Assembly: GCA_035507035.1 (NCBI GenBank)
Contig: DATJOJ010000043.1
Coordinates: forward strand, 1-8,801
Source: DATJOJ01 sp035507035
GTDB taxonomy: Bacteria; Acidobacteriota; Terriglobia; Terriglobales; Acidobacteriaceae
Length of the DNA: 8,801 nt
Direction of reading: 5' to 3'
This document shows, piece by piece, positions 1-7,400 of this stretch; positions within the stretch are counted from its first letter, which is position 1, and every line of letters starts with the position of its first letter. The position numbers and the translations under genes are program-made. The notes below the pieces were generated by a model, which was not told where the DNA came from, did not search any database, and saw only the letters and a program-made list of their open reading frames with translations.

Positions 1-758
1 ATGTGATCCGGCGGCTCCCAGTTCAATTGCTCCAGCAATTCGAACGCCGCAGTTTTCTGCCCTTCGACCCGATACGGGTTCACCGAATTCAGCAGATAAA
101 CCGGCATGCGCTCAACCACTTCGTTCAGCACACGCACGCAACCATCGAAATCGGTCTTCAGTTGACAGGTGATTGCACCATAGTCGAGAGACTGGGAAAG
201 CTTGCTCCAGGAAATTTTGCCGTCAGGAATCAGCACCAGACTGTGCAGGCCGCCACGCGCGGCATAGGCGGCCATGGAAGCCGAAGTGTTGCCGGTTGAA
301 GCGCACGCAACCCACTTGTACCCAGCTTGCCGCGCAAACGAGGCCGCGACCGTCATACCCGCATCTTTGAACGAGCCGGTCGGGTTCATTCCCTGATGCT
401 TGGCAAAAACATGCTTCACACCTGCGCTCTTTGCGCAGTGCGGGAGTTCATATATAGGGGTGTTGCCTTCGCGGATGGTGATGATCTGTTCATGCGAAAT
501 TTCCGGCAGAATTTCGCGAAAACGCCAAACACCGCTCTGGTCAGCCGGATCGAGTGACTCGCGGCGATCTCGCCAGAGTTGCTTGAGCTTTGACGGCGCG
601 AGCTCGCCCGAATTCCCGTCGTCCCACCCGGCATAAATAATCTCCAGCAAATCGCGGCAATACTCGCAACGAAAGCGGTCTGCGAGCGCAATCCGCCCGC
701 AGCCTATGCAACGCAGTTGCGAGACACTGATGCCCACCTTTGTCGCTTGTTCACTCAT
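1..758 (-). CDS. thrC: Threonine synthase, N-terminal 252 residues (partial, runs off left edge)
   Basis: PLP-dependent enzyme converting O-phospho-L-homoserine to L-threonine in the cytoplasm, the last step of threonine biosynthesis. The visible part begins with a zinc-ribbon-like segment (Cys17, Cys20, Cys31, Cys34), seen in many fold-type II threonine synthases. The PLP-binding lysine is Lys131 in NPTGSFKDAGM. The phosphate-binding loop STGNTSAS is at residues 154-161, and the NSVNPYR-VEGQKT segment (224-235) is typical of the family. About 150-200 C-terminal residues are missing beyond the edge. I chose the ATG at 756-758 because it leaves a normal short lead to the first Cys. It has no clear Shine-Dalgarno sequence; an in-frame TTG at 819-821, just after the cupin stop and in the same frame, would add 21 residues. 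It is probably the last visible gene of an SDR-cupin-thrC unit, starting 66 bases after the cupin. Family assignment is firm; start choice is moderate. Confidence 0.93.
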   Translation of the reverse strand, partial: MSEQATKVGISVSQLRCIGCGRIALADRFRCEYCRDLLEIIYAGWDDGNSGELAPSKLKQLWRDRRESLDPADQSGVWRFREILPEISHEQIITIREGNTPIYELPHCAKSAGVKHVFAKHQGMNPTGSFKDAGMTVAASFARQAGYKWVACASTGNTSASMAAYAARGGLHSLVLIPDGKISWSKLSQSLDYGAITCQLKTDFDGCVRVLNEVVERMPVYLLNSVNPYRVEGQKTAAFELLEQLNWEPPDH

Positions 759-824
759 TGCAGGAACAATAAGGATAGCAGAGCGATCTGCGGGATACGC
801 TCCACGGTCAATTCCAATCAACAG

Positions 825-1292
825 CTATTTCCGAAGGTAGTTATCGGTTTTGTTGATCCAATCGGCACGCGGAGGATGGAAAATGTCGAGGTCAACTGTG
901 TCCTCCAGCGCCTCGGCTTTATGGGGCATGTTCGGCGGAATTGTGAGAACTTCGCCCGCGCGCACGATGATTTCTTGTCCATCAATGTAGAACTTTAATG
1001 CGCCTTCGAGAATGTAGCTGAGTTGCTCGTTGACGTGGCTGTGCAGGGGAACGATGCAGCCTTTCTTCAGCAGCACCCGCGCCAACATCACTTGATGGCC
1101 AACGATCAATTGGCGGTCAAAGAGCGGATTCATGTTTTCAAGCGGAACATCGGTCCAGGAGAGATAGCGCAAAGCCGATTCCGTGATAGCAGCGGGAACT
1201 GTATTTTTCAGCGCGGCTGGCGATTTTGCAGTCGCCTTCGTTTTTTTCACTCGCCGGGATTTCGTTGATGATTTCTTCTTTGTCGGGCTCAT
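825..1292 (-). CDS. Small single-domain cupin protein with lysine-rich N-terminal tail
   Basis: A 155-residue protein with one cupin (double-stranded beta-helix) domain at about residues 60-140. Motif 1 is GCIVPLHSHVNEQLSYILEG, giving likely metal ligands His84, His86 and Gln90 (the HxHxxEQ variant, with Glu89 adjacent). Motif 2, IPPNMPHKAEA, supplies His124. Family knowledge suggests metal-dependent isomerase, dioxygenase or sensor-like roles; the substrate cannot be deduced. Residues 1-29 form a tail with nine Lys and two Arg, rich in Ser/Thr/Ala and with no acidic residue; no signal peptide or membrane segment is evident. The ATG at 1290-1292 overlaps the SDR stop (ATGA), with AAAGGA just upstream, which indicates translational coupling. 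A longer reading of the same frame, extending to 1430, exists but would lie inside the SDR gene and is unlikely. The cupin fold is clear; its function is unknown. Confidence 0.87.
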   Translation of the reverse strand: MSPTKKKSSTKSRRVKKTKATAKSPAALKNTVPAAITESALRYLSWTDVPLENMNPLFDRQLIVGHQVMLARVLLKKGCIVPLHSHVNEQLSYILEGALKFYIDGQEIIVRAGEVLTIPPNMPHKAEALEDTVDLDIFHPPRADWINKTDNYLRK

Positions 1293-2077
1293 AGTCCTTT
1301 GTATGCACCTCCATCTACTAAGATCGTCTCTCCCGTAATATACGAGGCCCGTTCCGAGGCGAGCCAGACGATTGCATCTGCCACTTCCCGTGGTTCGCCA
1401 ACCCGCTTCAGAGCGGAGTCGTTTGCCCATGAAGCAAAAATTTCATCTTCGCCTTTGGCTTGCGCCGCCGATCTCGCTTTGGCCAACTCTCTCAGACGAT
1501 CGGTCGCCGTGTACCCCGGGCCAACATTGTTCACCAGAATGCCATCTTTGCCAAATTCATTTGCGAGACTCTTCACGAGCCCGACGACTGCTGCGCGCAC
1601 AGCATTGGAAAGCACGAGATCCGGTACCGGTTGCTTGGTGGAGATCGAGGTCAGGGTAATGATTCGCCCCCATTCTTTGCGCTGCATATGCGGGATGACT
1701 TCGCGCGCAAAATAAACGGTGCTCATGAAATTGGCGTCAATTGCTTTTCGCCATTCGTCAATGCTGGCCGCGAGAAATCCTTTTGCGGGAGGGCCCCCGG
1801 CGTTGGTTACACAAATGTCTGCGCTGTCGAAGTTCTGAACAACTTCGCTGACAAAGTCATGTACTGCACCGGCGTCCGTAACATCGAGTGCTCTGGCAAG
1901 AACTTCGGCTCCTGATTGTTTGCGGATTTTCTCAGATGCAGCCTCAAGCTTTTGCGCGTTGCGGGCACACATCGCGACGCGGCATCCTTCGGCAGCAAAA
2001 GCCTCGGCGGTTGCGAGCCCAATGCCCTGACTCGATGCGGCAACGATCGCCACACGATTTTTGAGGCCAGTTTGCAT
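1289..2077 (-). CDS. SDR-family protein with degenerate catalytic motif (BKR-like, SDR-like)
   Basis: A 262-residue Rossmann-fold protein of normal classical-SDR length, resembling 3-oxoacyl-ACP reductase. The cofactor loop reads AASSQGIG (13-20) instead of TGxxxGxG, so the first Gly is Ala14. NAG is at 92-94, the helix-4 Asn is Asn116 and the likely catalytic Ser is Ser144. The YxxxK pair is absent: the aligned segment SNAVR (157-161), followed by AAVVGLVKSLA, places Ser157 and Arg161 there. The C-terminus (ITGETILVDGG) is canonical. These traits match an SDR-like subgroup known to lack perfect cofactor and tetrad motifs, so reductase activity should not be assumed. It is the first gene of the minus-strand unit, with GGAG (2081-2084) three bases before the ATG and a TATAAT (2087-2092) just upstream. 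Its stop overlaps the cupin start. The substrate is unknown. Confidence 0.9.
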   Translation of the reverse strand: MQTGLKNRVAIVAASSQGIGLATAEAFAAEGCRVAMCARNAQKLEAASEKIRKQSGAEVLARALDVTDAGAVHDFVSEVVQNFDSADICVTNAGGPPAKGFLAASIDEWRKAIDANFMSTVYFAREVIPHMQRKEWGRIITLTSISTKQPVPDLVLSNAVRAAVVGLVKSLANEFGKDGILVNNVGPGYTATDRLRELAKARSAAQAKGEDEIFASWANDSALKRVGEPREVADAIVWLASERASYITGETILVDGGAYKGL

Positions 2078-2156
2078 TAGCTCCGAATTATAAGATCATT
2101 GGGTGGTTCGCTTCTGGCATTTCATTAAAACTCGTCTTTATGGGAGTTGCCGACAA
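2078..2156. promoter_or_regulatory. Divergent intergenic promoter region between SDR unit and propeller unit
   Basis: These 79 bases separate two divergently oriented genes and must carry the 5' signals for both, unless transcription enters from elsewhere. On the minus strand a perfect TATAAT (2087-2092) lies 9 bases before the SDR ATG. If used, the SDR mRNA would have a very short leader; no convincing -35 sits 16-18 bases further upstream. On the plus strand I see only weak candidates (TTGGGT at 2099-2104 and CATTAA at 2123-2128, spacing 18). GGGAG at 2142-2146, ten bases before the ATG at 2157, is the likely ribosome binding site of the propeller gene. No clear operator palindrome is seen. 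Confidence 0.4.
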
Positions 2157-3215
2157 ATGAAAAAACTTACGACAATTTGGCTTTTTTCGTATCTGGCGTT
2201 CTCAACCGTTCTCAGCTCGCAGACTACGCCCGCCGAAGCGCTGCTCGTCCTGGCGAAACAGGACCACACCCTGGCGATCGTCGATCCGACAACTTTGAAA
2301 GTAATCACACGTGTCCCCGTCGGAGAGGATCCGCATGAGGTCATCGCCTCCGCCGACGGCAAAACGGCATACGTCTCGAACTACGGTTTCGGAAGATACG
2401 ACACGCTGGCGGTCGTGGATTTGGCTCAACAGAAACGCTCGCCATCGATCAATCTTGGCCCATTGTATGGGCCGCATGGTCTGGCGTTCGTCGGAGGCAA
2501 AGTCTGGTTCACGGCGGAAGGAGCAAAGGCCATCGGGCGCTACGATCCCGACGCGAAGAAAGTTGATTGGATCTTAGGAACGGGACAGAACCGCACGCAC
2601 ATGATTTTCGTAGCCGACGATAGGCAGCAGATCATCACCACGAATGTTGCATCGGGGACGGTGAGCATCATCGACAGAATGACAACTGCGCCACCGCGTG
2701 GCCCGACTCCCGCGGGCAAGTCATCAGGAGGGCCTCCGCACTTTGGGAGCGCCGCACCCGGCGGCGACTGGAACGAAACGGTTGTGCGCGTCGGAAATGG
2801 GTCGGAAGGATTTGATGTTTCACCCGATGGGAAGGAAATCTGGGTCGCCAATGCGCAGGATGGGACGATTTCGATCATCGATCGTGCGCACAAAACCGTG
2901 ATCGAAACACTTTCAGCAAATGTCCCCAGCGCGAACCGGCTGAAATTTACTTTGGACGGCAAGCTGGTGCTTGTCTCGATGTTGCGCGAACCGGATTTAG
3001 CTGTCTTCAACGCAGCGACTCGAAAAGAAATCAAGCGCGTCCCAGTGGGGCATGGTTCGGCCGGTATTCTTATGCAACCGGACGGCGGGCGCGCATTCGT
3101 GGCCTGCTCTCCCGATAACTACGTGGCGGTTGTAGACTTAAAGTCGCTGGAAGTAGTCGGCCATATCGACGCAGGCCGCGGCCCGGATGGGCTCGCCTGG
3201 GCGAGCTGGCACTAA
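2157..3215 (+). CDS. Exported seven-bladed YVTN-type beta-propeller protein
   Basis: A 352-residue protein with an N-terminal export signal (Lys2-Lys3, then hydrophobic residues about 6-20) and no lipobox Cys, so probably periplasmic or secreted. The mature part is built of repeats of about 42-46 residues with a D/N-x-L/V-A/S-I/V-V/I-D strand followed by a V/I-P-VG...P-H/D-G segment. Such strands start near residues 36, 82, 125, 167, 236, 279 and 321, i.e. seven blades; the N-terminal ALLVLAKQ strand probably closes the ring with the last blade. Between the fourth and fifth strands lies an insertion rich in Pro, Gly and Ala (about 175-207). No heme, metal or catalytic motif is evident, so the function is unknown; relatives bind ligands or other proteins. 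The start at 2157 was chosen over GTG 2103 because it puts the signal peptide at the N-terminus and follows GGGAG. The PLP enzyme gene follows after 21 bases, probably co-transcribed. Confidence 0.85.
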   Translation: MKKLTTIWLFSYLAFSTVLSSQTTPAEALLVLAKQDHTLAIVDPTTLKVITRVPVGEDPHEVIASADGKTAYVSNYGFGRYDTLAVVDLAQQKRSPSINLGPLYGPHGLAFVGGKVWFTAEGAKAIGRYDPDAKKVDWILGTGQNRTHMIFVADDRQQIITTNVASGTVSIIDRMTTAPPRGPTPAGKSSGGPPHFGSAAPGGDWNETVVRVGNGSEGFDVSPDGKEIWVANAQDGTISIIDRAHKTVIETLSANVPSANRLKFTLDGKLVLVSMLREPDLAVFNAATRKEIKRVPVGHGSAGILMQPDGGRAFVACSPDNYVAVVDLKSLEVVGHIDAGRGPDGLAWASWH

Positions 3216-3236
3216 GAGAAATTTGCAGAGGTATCC

Positions 3237-4439
3237 ATGAAACGCCACCGCTTTCACCCCGAAACCGAATCTGTTCACGGAAGCAAGTCTTTCGAAAAAA
3301 AGAACGCGCCGCTGGCGCAGCCGATTTATCAGACTTCAACCTTTCAGGTTACCGACTCCGACGAGCAACTCCGCGCCACGCACACGGACATGTTTTACAC
3401 GCGTTACGGCAATCCGACGCATACTGCCGTCGAAAATGCCATTGCCGAATTGGAGGGCGCAGATGCGGCATTGCTATTCGCCTCTGGGATGAATGCGATT
3501 ACGACCAGCATTATGGCGCTGGTGAAAAGCGGCGATCATATCGTCGCGCAGCGCGATATTTACGGCGGAGTCACAAAATTTCTTTCCACGTGGCTGCCGA
3601 AGTTCGGAGTTGAAACTACTTTCGTCGATACCACGGATTACGCTCAGCACGAGCGCGCGATCCGTCCGAATACAAAGATCCTGTACCTTGAGTCGCCGAC
3701 GAATCCAACGTTGCGCGTTGTCGATTTGCGCCGTGCAGTCGCGATCGCGCATGAGCATCAGCTCATTTCGATGCTTGACAGTACATTCGCCACGCCGATT
3801 AATCAGCGCCCGACAGAATTCGGCGTTGATCTGGTGCTTCATTCCGGGACCAAATATTTCGGTGGACACACAGATTTGATTTGCGGCGCCGCTGTAGGAA
3901 GGCGCGATCTCATTGACAAGATATGGCAGACGCGGACCACATTGGGCGGCGTGATGGATCCGCACGCGGCTTTTCTCCTGTTGCGCGGAATCAAGACTCT
4001 GGCGGTACGGGTCGAACGCCAGAACGAGAGCGCATTGCGCATTGCGGAATTTCTCGCGCAGCACGCCAAAGTGCGGTCAGTGAATTACCCTTTTCTCAAA
4101 AGTCACCCACAGCGCGCAATTGCAGTGGACCAACTGAAGGGCGGTGGGGGCATGCTCAGTTTCGAAGTTGAGGGCACCGGCGAAGACGCGAGAAGAGTCA
4201 GTGAATCATTGCGCCTGTTTGCGCTCGCGCCCAGCCTGGGTGGAGTGGAATCACTGGTTTGCTTACCTGTACTCACGTCTCACGCCATGATCTCCGCCGA
4301 GCATCGCCAGAAGATGGGCGTTACCGATCAGCTTATTCGTTTGTCCGTCGGAATCGAAAATGTCAATGACTTGATCGCCGACCTCGCTCACGCACTCGAA
4401 GTTGTTACTTCGACCCGCCAACAGGTCGCAGTCGGATAG
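3237..4439 (+). CDS. Cys/Met-metabolism PLP enzyme (cystathionine gamma-synthase / O-acylhomoserine sulfhydrylase type)
   Basis: A full-length 400-residue fold-type I PLP enzyme of the trans-sulfuration family, expected in the cytoplasm. Landmarks in order: FYTRYGNPT (53-61; phosphate-contacting Tyr and Arg from the neighbouring subunit), SGMN (83-86), DIYGG (107-111; ring-stacking Tyr109), ESPTNP (152-157), Asp181 for the pyridine nitrogen, PLP-lysine Lys206 in HSGTKYFGGH, SLGGVESL (333-340) and carboxylate-binding Arg368. The residue after YG is Gly, not the Cys characteristic of methionine gamma-lyases, so a synthase, sulfhydrylase or cystathionine lyase role is preferred. Choosing between cystathionine gamma-synthase (metB) and O-acylhomoserine sulfhydrylase (metZ/metY) is not safe from sequence alone, so no symbol is given. 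AGAGG (3227-3231) is five bases from the ATG. It follows the propeller by 21 bases and ends just before a hairpin. Confidence 0.93.
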   Translation: MKRHRFHPETESVHGSKSFEKKNAPLAQPIYQTSTFQVTDSDEQLRATHTDMFYTRYGNPTHTAVENAIAELEGADAALLFASGMNAITTSIMALVKSGDHIVAQRDIYGGVTKFLSTWLPKFGVETTFVDTTDYAQHERAIRPNTKILYLESPTNPTLRVVDLRRAVAIAHEHQLISMLDSTFATPINQRPTEFGVDLVLHSGTKYFGGHTDLICGAAVGRRDLIDKIWQTRTTLGGVMDPHAAFLLLRGIKTLAVRVERQNESALRIAEFLAQHAKVRSVNYPFLKSHPQRAIAVDQLKGGGGMLSFEVEGTGEDARRVSESLRLFALAPSLGGVESLVCLPVLTSHAMISAEHRQKMGVTDQLIRLSVGIENVNDLIADLAHALEVVTSTRQQVAVG

Positions 4440-4456
4440 CATCATCCACGAACTCA

Positions 4457-4482
4457 AGAAGCGGCTTCAAAAAGCCGCTTCT
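4457..4482. terminator. Hairpin between convergent genes, probable bidirectional terminator
   Basis: A perfect inverted repeat: AGAAGCGGCTT (4457-4467), loop CAAA, then AAGCCGCTTCT (4472-4482). It sits in the 56-base gap between the convergent PLP gene (stop 4437-4439) and the transporter gene (stop 4496-4498), where a shared terminator is expected. The flank is pyrimidine-rich on the plus side (CTACTTCTCTC) but there is no clean U-tract on either strand, so intrinsic termination strength is uncertain. Confidence 0.7.
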
Positions 4483-4495
4483 CTACTTCTCTCGA

Positions 4496-7400
4496 TCAGA
4501 ACGTGAACCGTGCGCCAAACTGGAACTGCCGGGGCGTGTTGACCGTGTTGGTGATCTGCCCGAAGGGAGATCCTGGTCCGCCAGCGGAGACTGGCGTGGC
4601 GTCGGCAACGCTTGGCACGCTTGGGTATCCGTACTGCGCTGTGTTGGTCACGTTATACGCGGACACATCGAAGCGAAGTTCGCGCGCCTCGCCGATCTTG
4701 AACGCCTTATAAATCGAGAGGTCCAAGTCCCGCGCGCCTCTGGTTCGAACGTTGTCAAGGTAGGCTGGGGCGGTTCCTGGTATAAGCGGATTCGGCGTAC
4801 CGCTTTCGGCTCCCGGCTGCACGAAGCAGTTGTCATTGAACCATGCGTTCACCGTGTGAGGCGCGCCGCTCGCGGGGTTACAGACCATGTCGGCCCTCTG
4901 ATTGGACAAATATGCTGGGCTTAATCCGGAAAGTGGCGAATTAATTGGAACCCCGGTGCTGAGATACACGATTGCATTGACGGTCCAGCCGCCCGCAATC
5001 GCGTCCGAAACACCATTCAGGTTTACCTGCTTTCCTTTGCCGACTGGCAAGTCGTAGGAAACCTGGCTGGTGAACTGATACTTCACATCCTGCGGGCTGA
5101 TGGAGTGTTCATATTGCAAATCCCTCCAGTCCTGCGGGGCGCCAAGGTGAGTCCCCACGAAACCGAGAGGCGGATTGCCGTCATCGGTCATGATTTTTCC
5201 CCAGGTAAAGGTGGAGAGCGTCGTGAAGCCATTGGCAAGCCTTTTTTGCACCTTGGTTTGCAGGGAGTTGTATGAAGAATCTCCGCCTTGGTAACCGTTA
5301 ACACCGACACCATTGCCAATCCCATAACTTCCGTCGCCATATTGTGGGTACGCCTGGAGCACGGCCCAGAGGGGAACCGTTGCAGCTCCGGCGAAATTGG
5401 GATTAAGGCTGACGGGCCCGGTGTTTGGAACCATCTGGCACTGAGGGTTCGAAGGATCTACGCAGAGCGCAGCGCCGTAATGCTGAATCTGTTCCGCACT
5501 GAGAACGTTGAAATCGATACCGCCAAAGGGCAGGAAAAGCCCGCGGCTGCCGACGTAACCGGCAGTTACAACTATCGCGTGCGGGAGTTCATATTCGACC
5601 GCGAAGTTGTAGTTGTAAGTTGTCGGTGTACGCTGCGAAGGCAATACGGTACTTAGAATTGTGCCAAAGTTATTGGCCAAGCCGGACGGTCCAGTTGTGA
5701 ATATTGGAACGGTTCCGGTGGGAAAGGGATTACTCAGGGAATATGGAACTGTGAAGTTATCTACTGGGGTCCCGGTGTTCGCATTGCACGCGGTGCCGGT
5801 GAAAACTGTATTTCCATCCGCGTTATAGCAGGTACCATTCCATTGCGTCTGTGAAGAGAACCCGTCGGTGTTTTGGAGCGCACTGCTAACCTGGTGGGTG
5901 CTGGGCCCGTAATAGATGCCTGCTCCGCCTCGCACAACAAAGCGGTTGATCGGCTGCCAAGCGAAAGCCAGCCGCGGACCGAAGTCGTGCATATTCGTTG
6001 TAAACGGCGAGCGATGGCTACCATTGACGTAGATCTCCGCACCGGTGAAGGGTACCCCATTCAAATTACTCATTACGGTGGGATTAAAGTACTCCTGGCG
6101 GTTATAGCGCTCGTTGCGGCCGCCAAAAATGTCCCAGCGCAGGCCGGCAGTTATGGTTAGAGTCTTTCTCGCATGATAAGTGTCCTCGACGAACGTCGCG
6201 TAATAAGGATTGGATTCGGCGGCGAAGACGTCCCGGGTGAAATTGGGATAGCCGCTATTGTTTATTTCGGTCCCGGGCGGCGTACCCATGCCCACGAGGA
6301 GGGAAGCGAAATCACTGCCGCCCACGGGGACGCCAGAAGCGGGCTGCGATTGTTGGTCCGTGGCGCTGAGGTCGAAGCCATATGAGCCAGCCGGCGCCGG
6401 CGGTTGGCCGACGTTGAGATAGCGCTTCATCCACTCGAATCCGAACGAAATTTCATGTTTGCCGTGAATCTTTGTGATGGCCGCGTTAGCATCGCTGTTC
6501 ATACTGGCGTAAAGAAAGTTGTTGTAGTCTGAAGTGCCGCCCACGCCTTCTTGACCACTGGTATTTGCCCCGAGGTCATTGAACTCCACGAAGGGGAGTT
6601 GTTTCAGAACCTGCTGCGCGGCGAGCGATGCGGGGAAGCCCACGGTTGCTCCATTGATCGTGCCCAGGTTGGTAATGTCGATGCTCGAGTAGGACGGTGG
6701 CCCTCCCTGCTGCTCGTGGTGGCGGGTAAATGAGTAGCGCAACTGGAGAACGGTGGAGGAATTCAGGGTTACGTCGTCGGCCACCAGGATATTGCGACCG
6801 TTGGTGACGTTTTGGGCGTAGTTAAGATCCCAGCCGCTGGGGAACACGTTCGCGGTGCTAAAAACCAGCTTATCGTAGGAAAAGCGAGTAAAGATGCGCT
6901 GTTTCTCGCTGGCCGCCCAATCCACGCGGACGTCAAATCTGTTTGCCTTGAACGGATCCAAGCCCGGCGCTTCATAGTTGGGCGAAACGTCGGTGGTTGC
7001 CGCATCACATGTAACGGGATCGGGGATATTGCAATGTGGCATCTTTGACAGGTAGAGCAAACCGATGGGATTCGGATTAGGAATTATGTTGCCTGGAAAA
7101 GCCTGCCGCGTGCCGTCCGAATTATCGGGCTTAGTCGGATCGAAGATCTCGCAAGAAGCGACTGAGCCTGCACAAGACGGATCATTAAGAAGATTAGAGA
7201 AGTCCCCGCTCTTTTCAGCGGTGGTGGGAACGGCAAAGGTGTCGAGACCCTCGAATTGAATCTGGTCGGTGTGTTCATAATCTGCGAAAAAGAACAGTTT
7301 GTCTTTTTTGATCGGCCCTCCGATGGAGGCGCCCTCCTGATAGCGATGGAAATCCGGTGGTGTATTGGCTAGCCCTTGGGACAGCTGACTCTGCTTGTTG

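Noticed and set aside
416..691. A 91-codon minus-strand open frame within thrC
   Set aside because: It is an out-of-frame shadow. The real thrC frame on the same strand carries the zinc-ribbon cysteines and the PLP lysine motif.
1293..1430. Upstream extension of the cupin frame giving a 201-residue protein
   Set aside because: The extra part lies entirely inside the SDR coding region in another frame, and the ATG overlapping the SDR stop has a proper ribosome binding site.
2103..2156. GTG at 2103 as start of the propeller protein (18 extra residues)
   Set aside because: It would bury the signal peptide behind a charged lead and occupies the divergent promoter region; the ATG at 2157 has a Shine-Dalgarno and an immediate export signal.
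438..5594. A 16-base exact repeat, GTGCGGGAGTTCATAT, at 438-453 and 5579-5594
   Set aside because: Both copies lie inside genes and encode the same short peptide YELPH in thrC and in the transporter. Nothing flanking them is shared, so it is best explained by chance.
5288..5656. Plus-strand open frames inside the transporter gene (for example 5288-5656 and 5873-6160)
   Set aside because: They are antisense shadows of the continuous 1260-codon gene and show no domain features or start signals.
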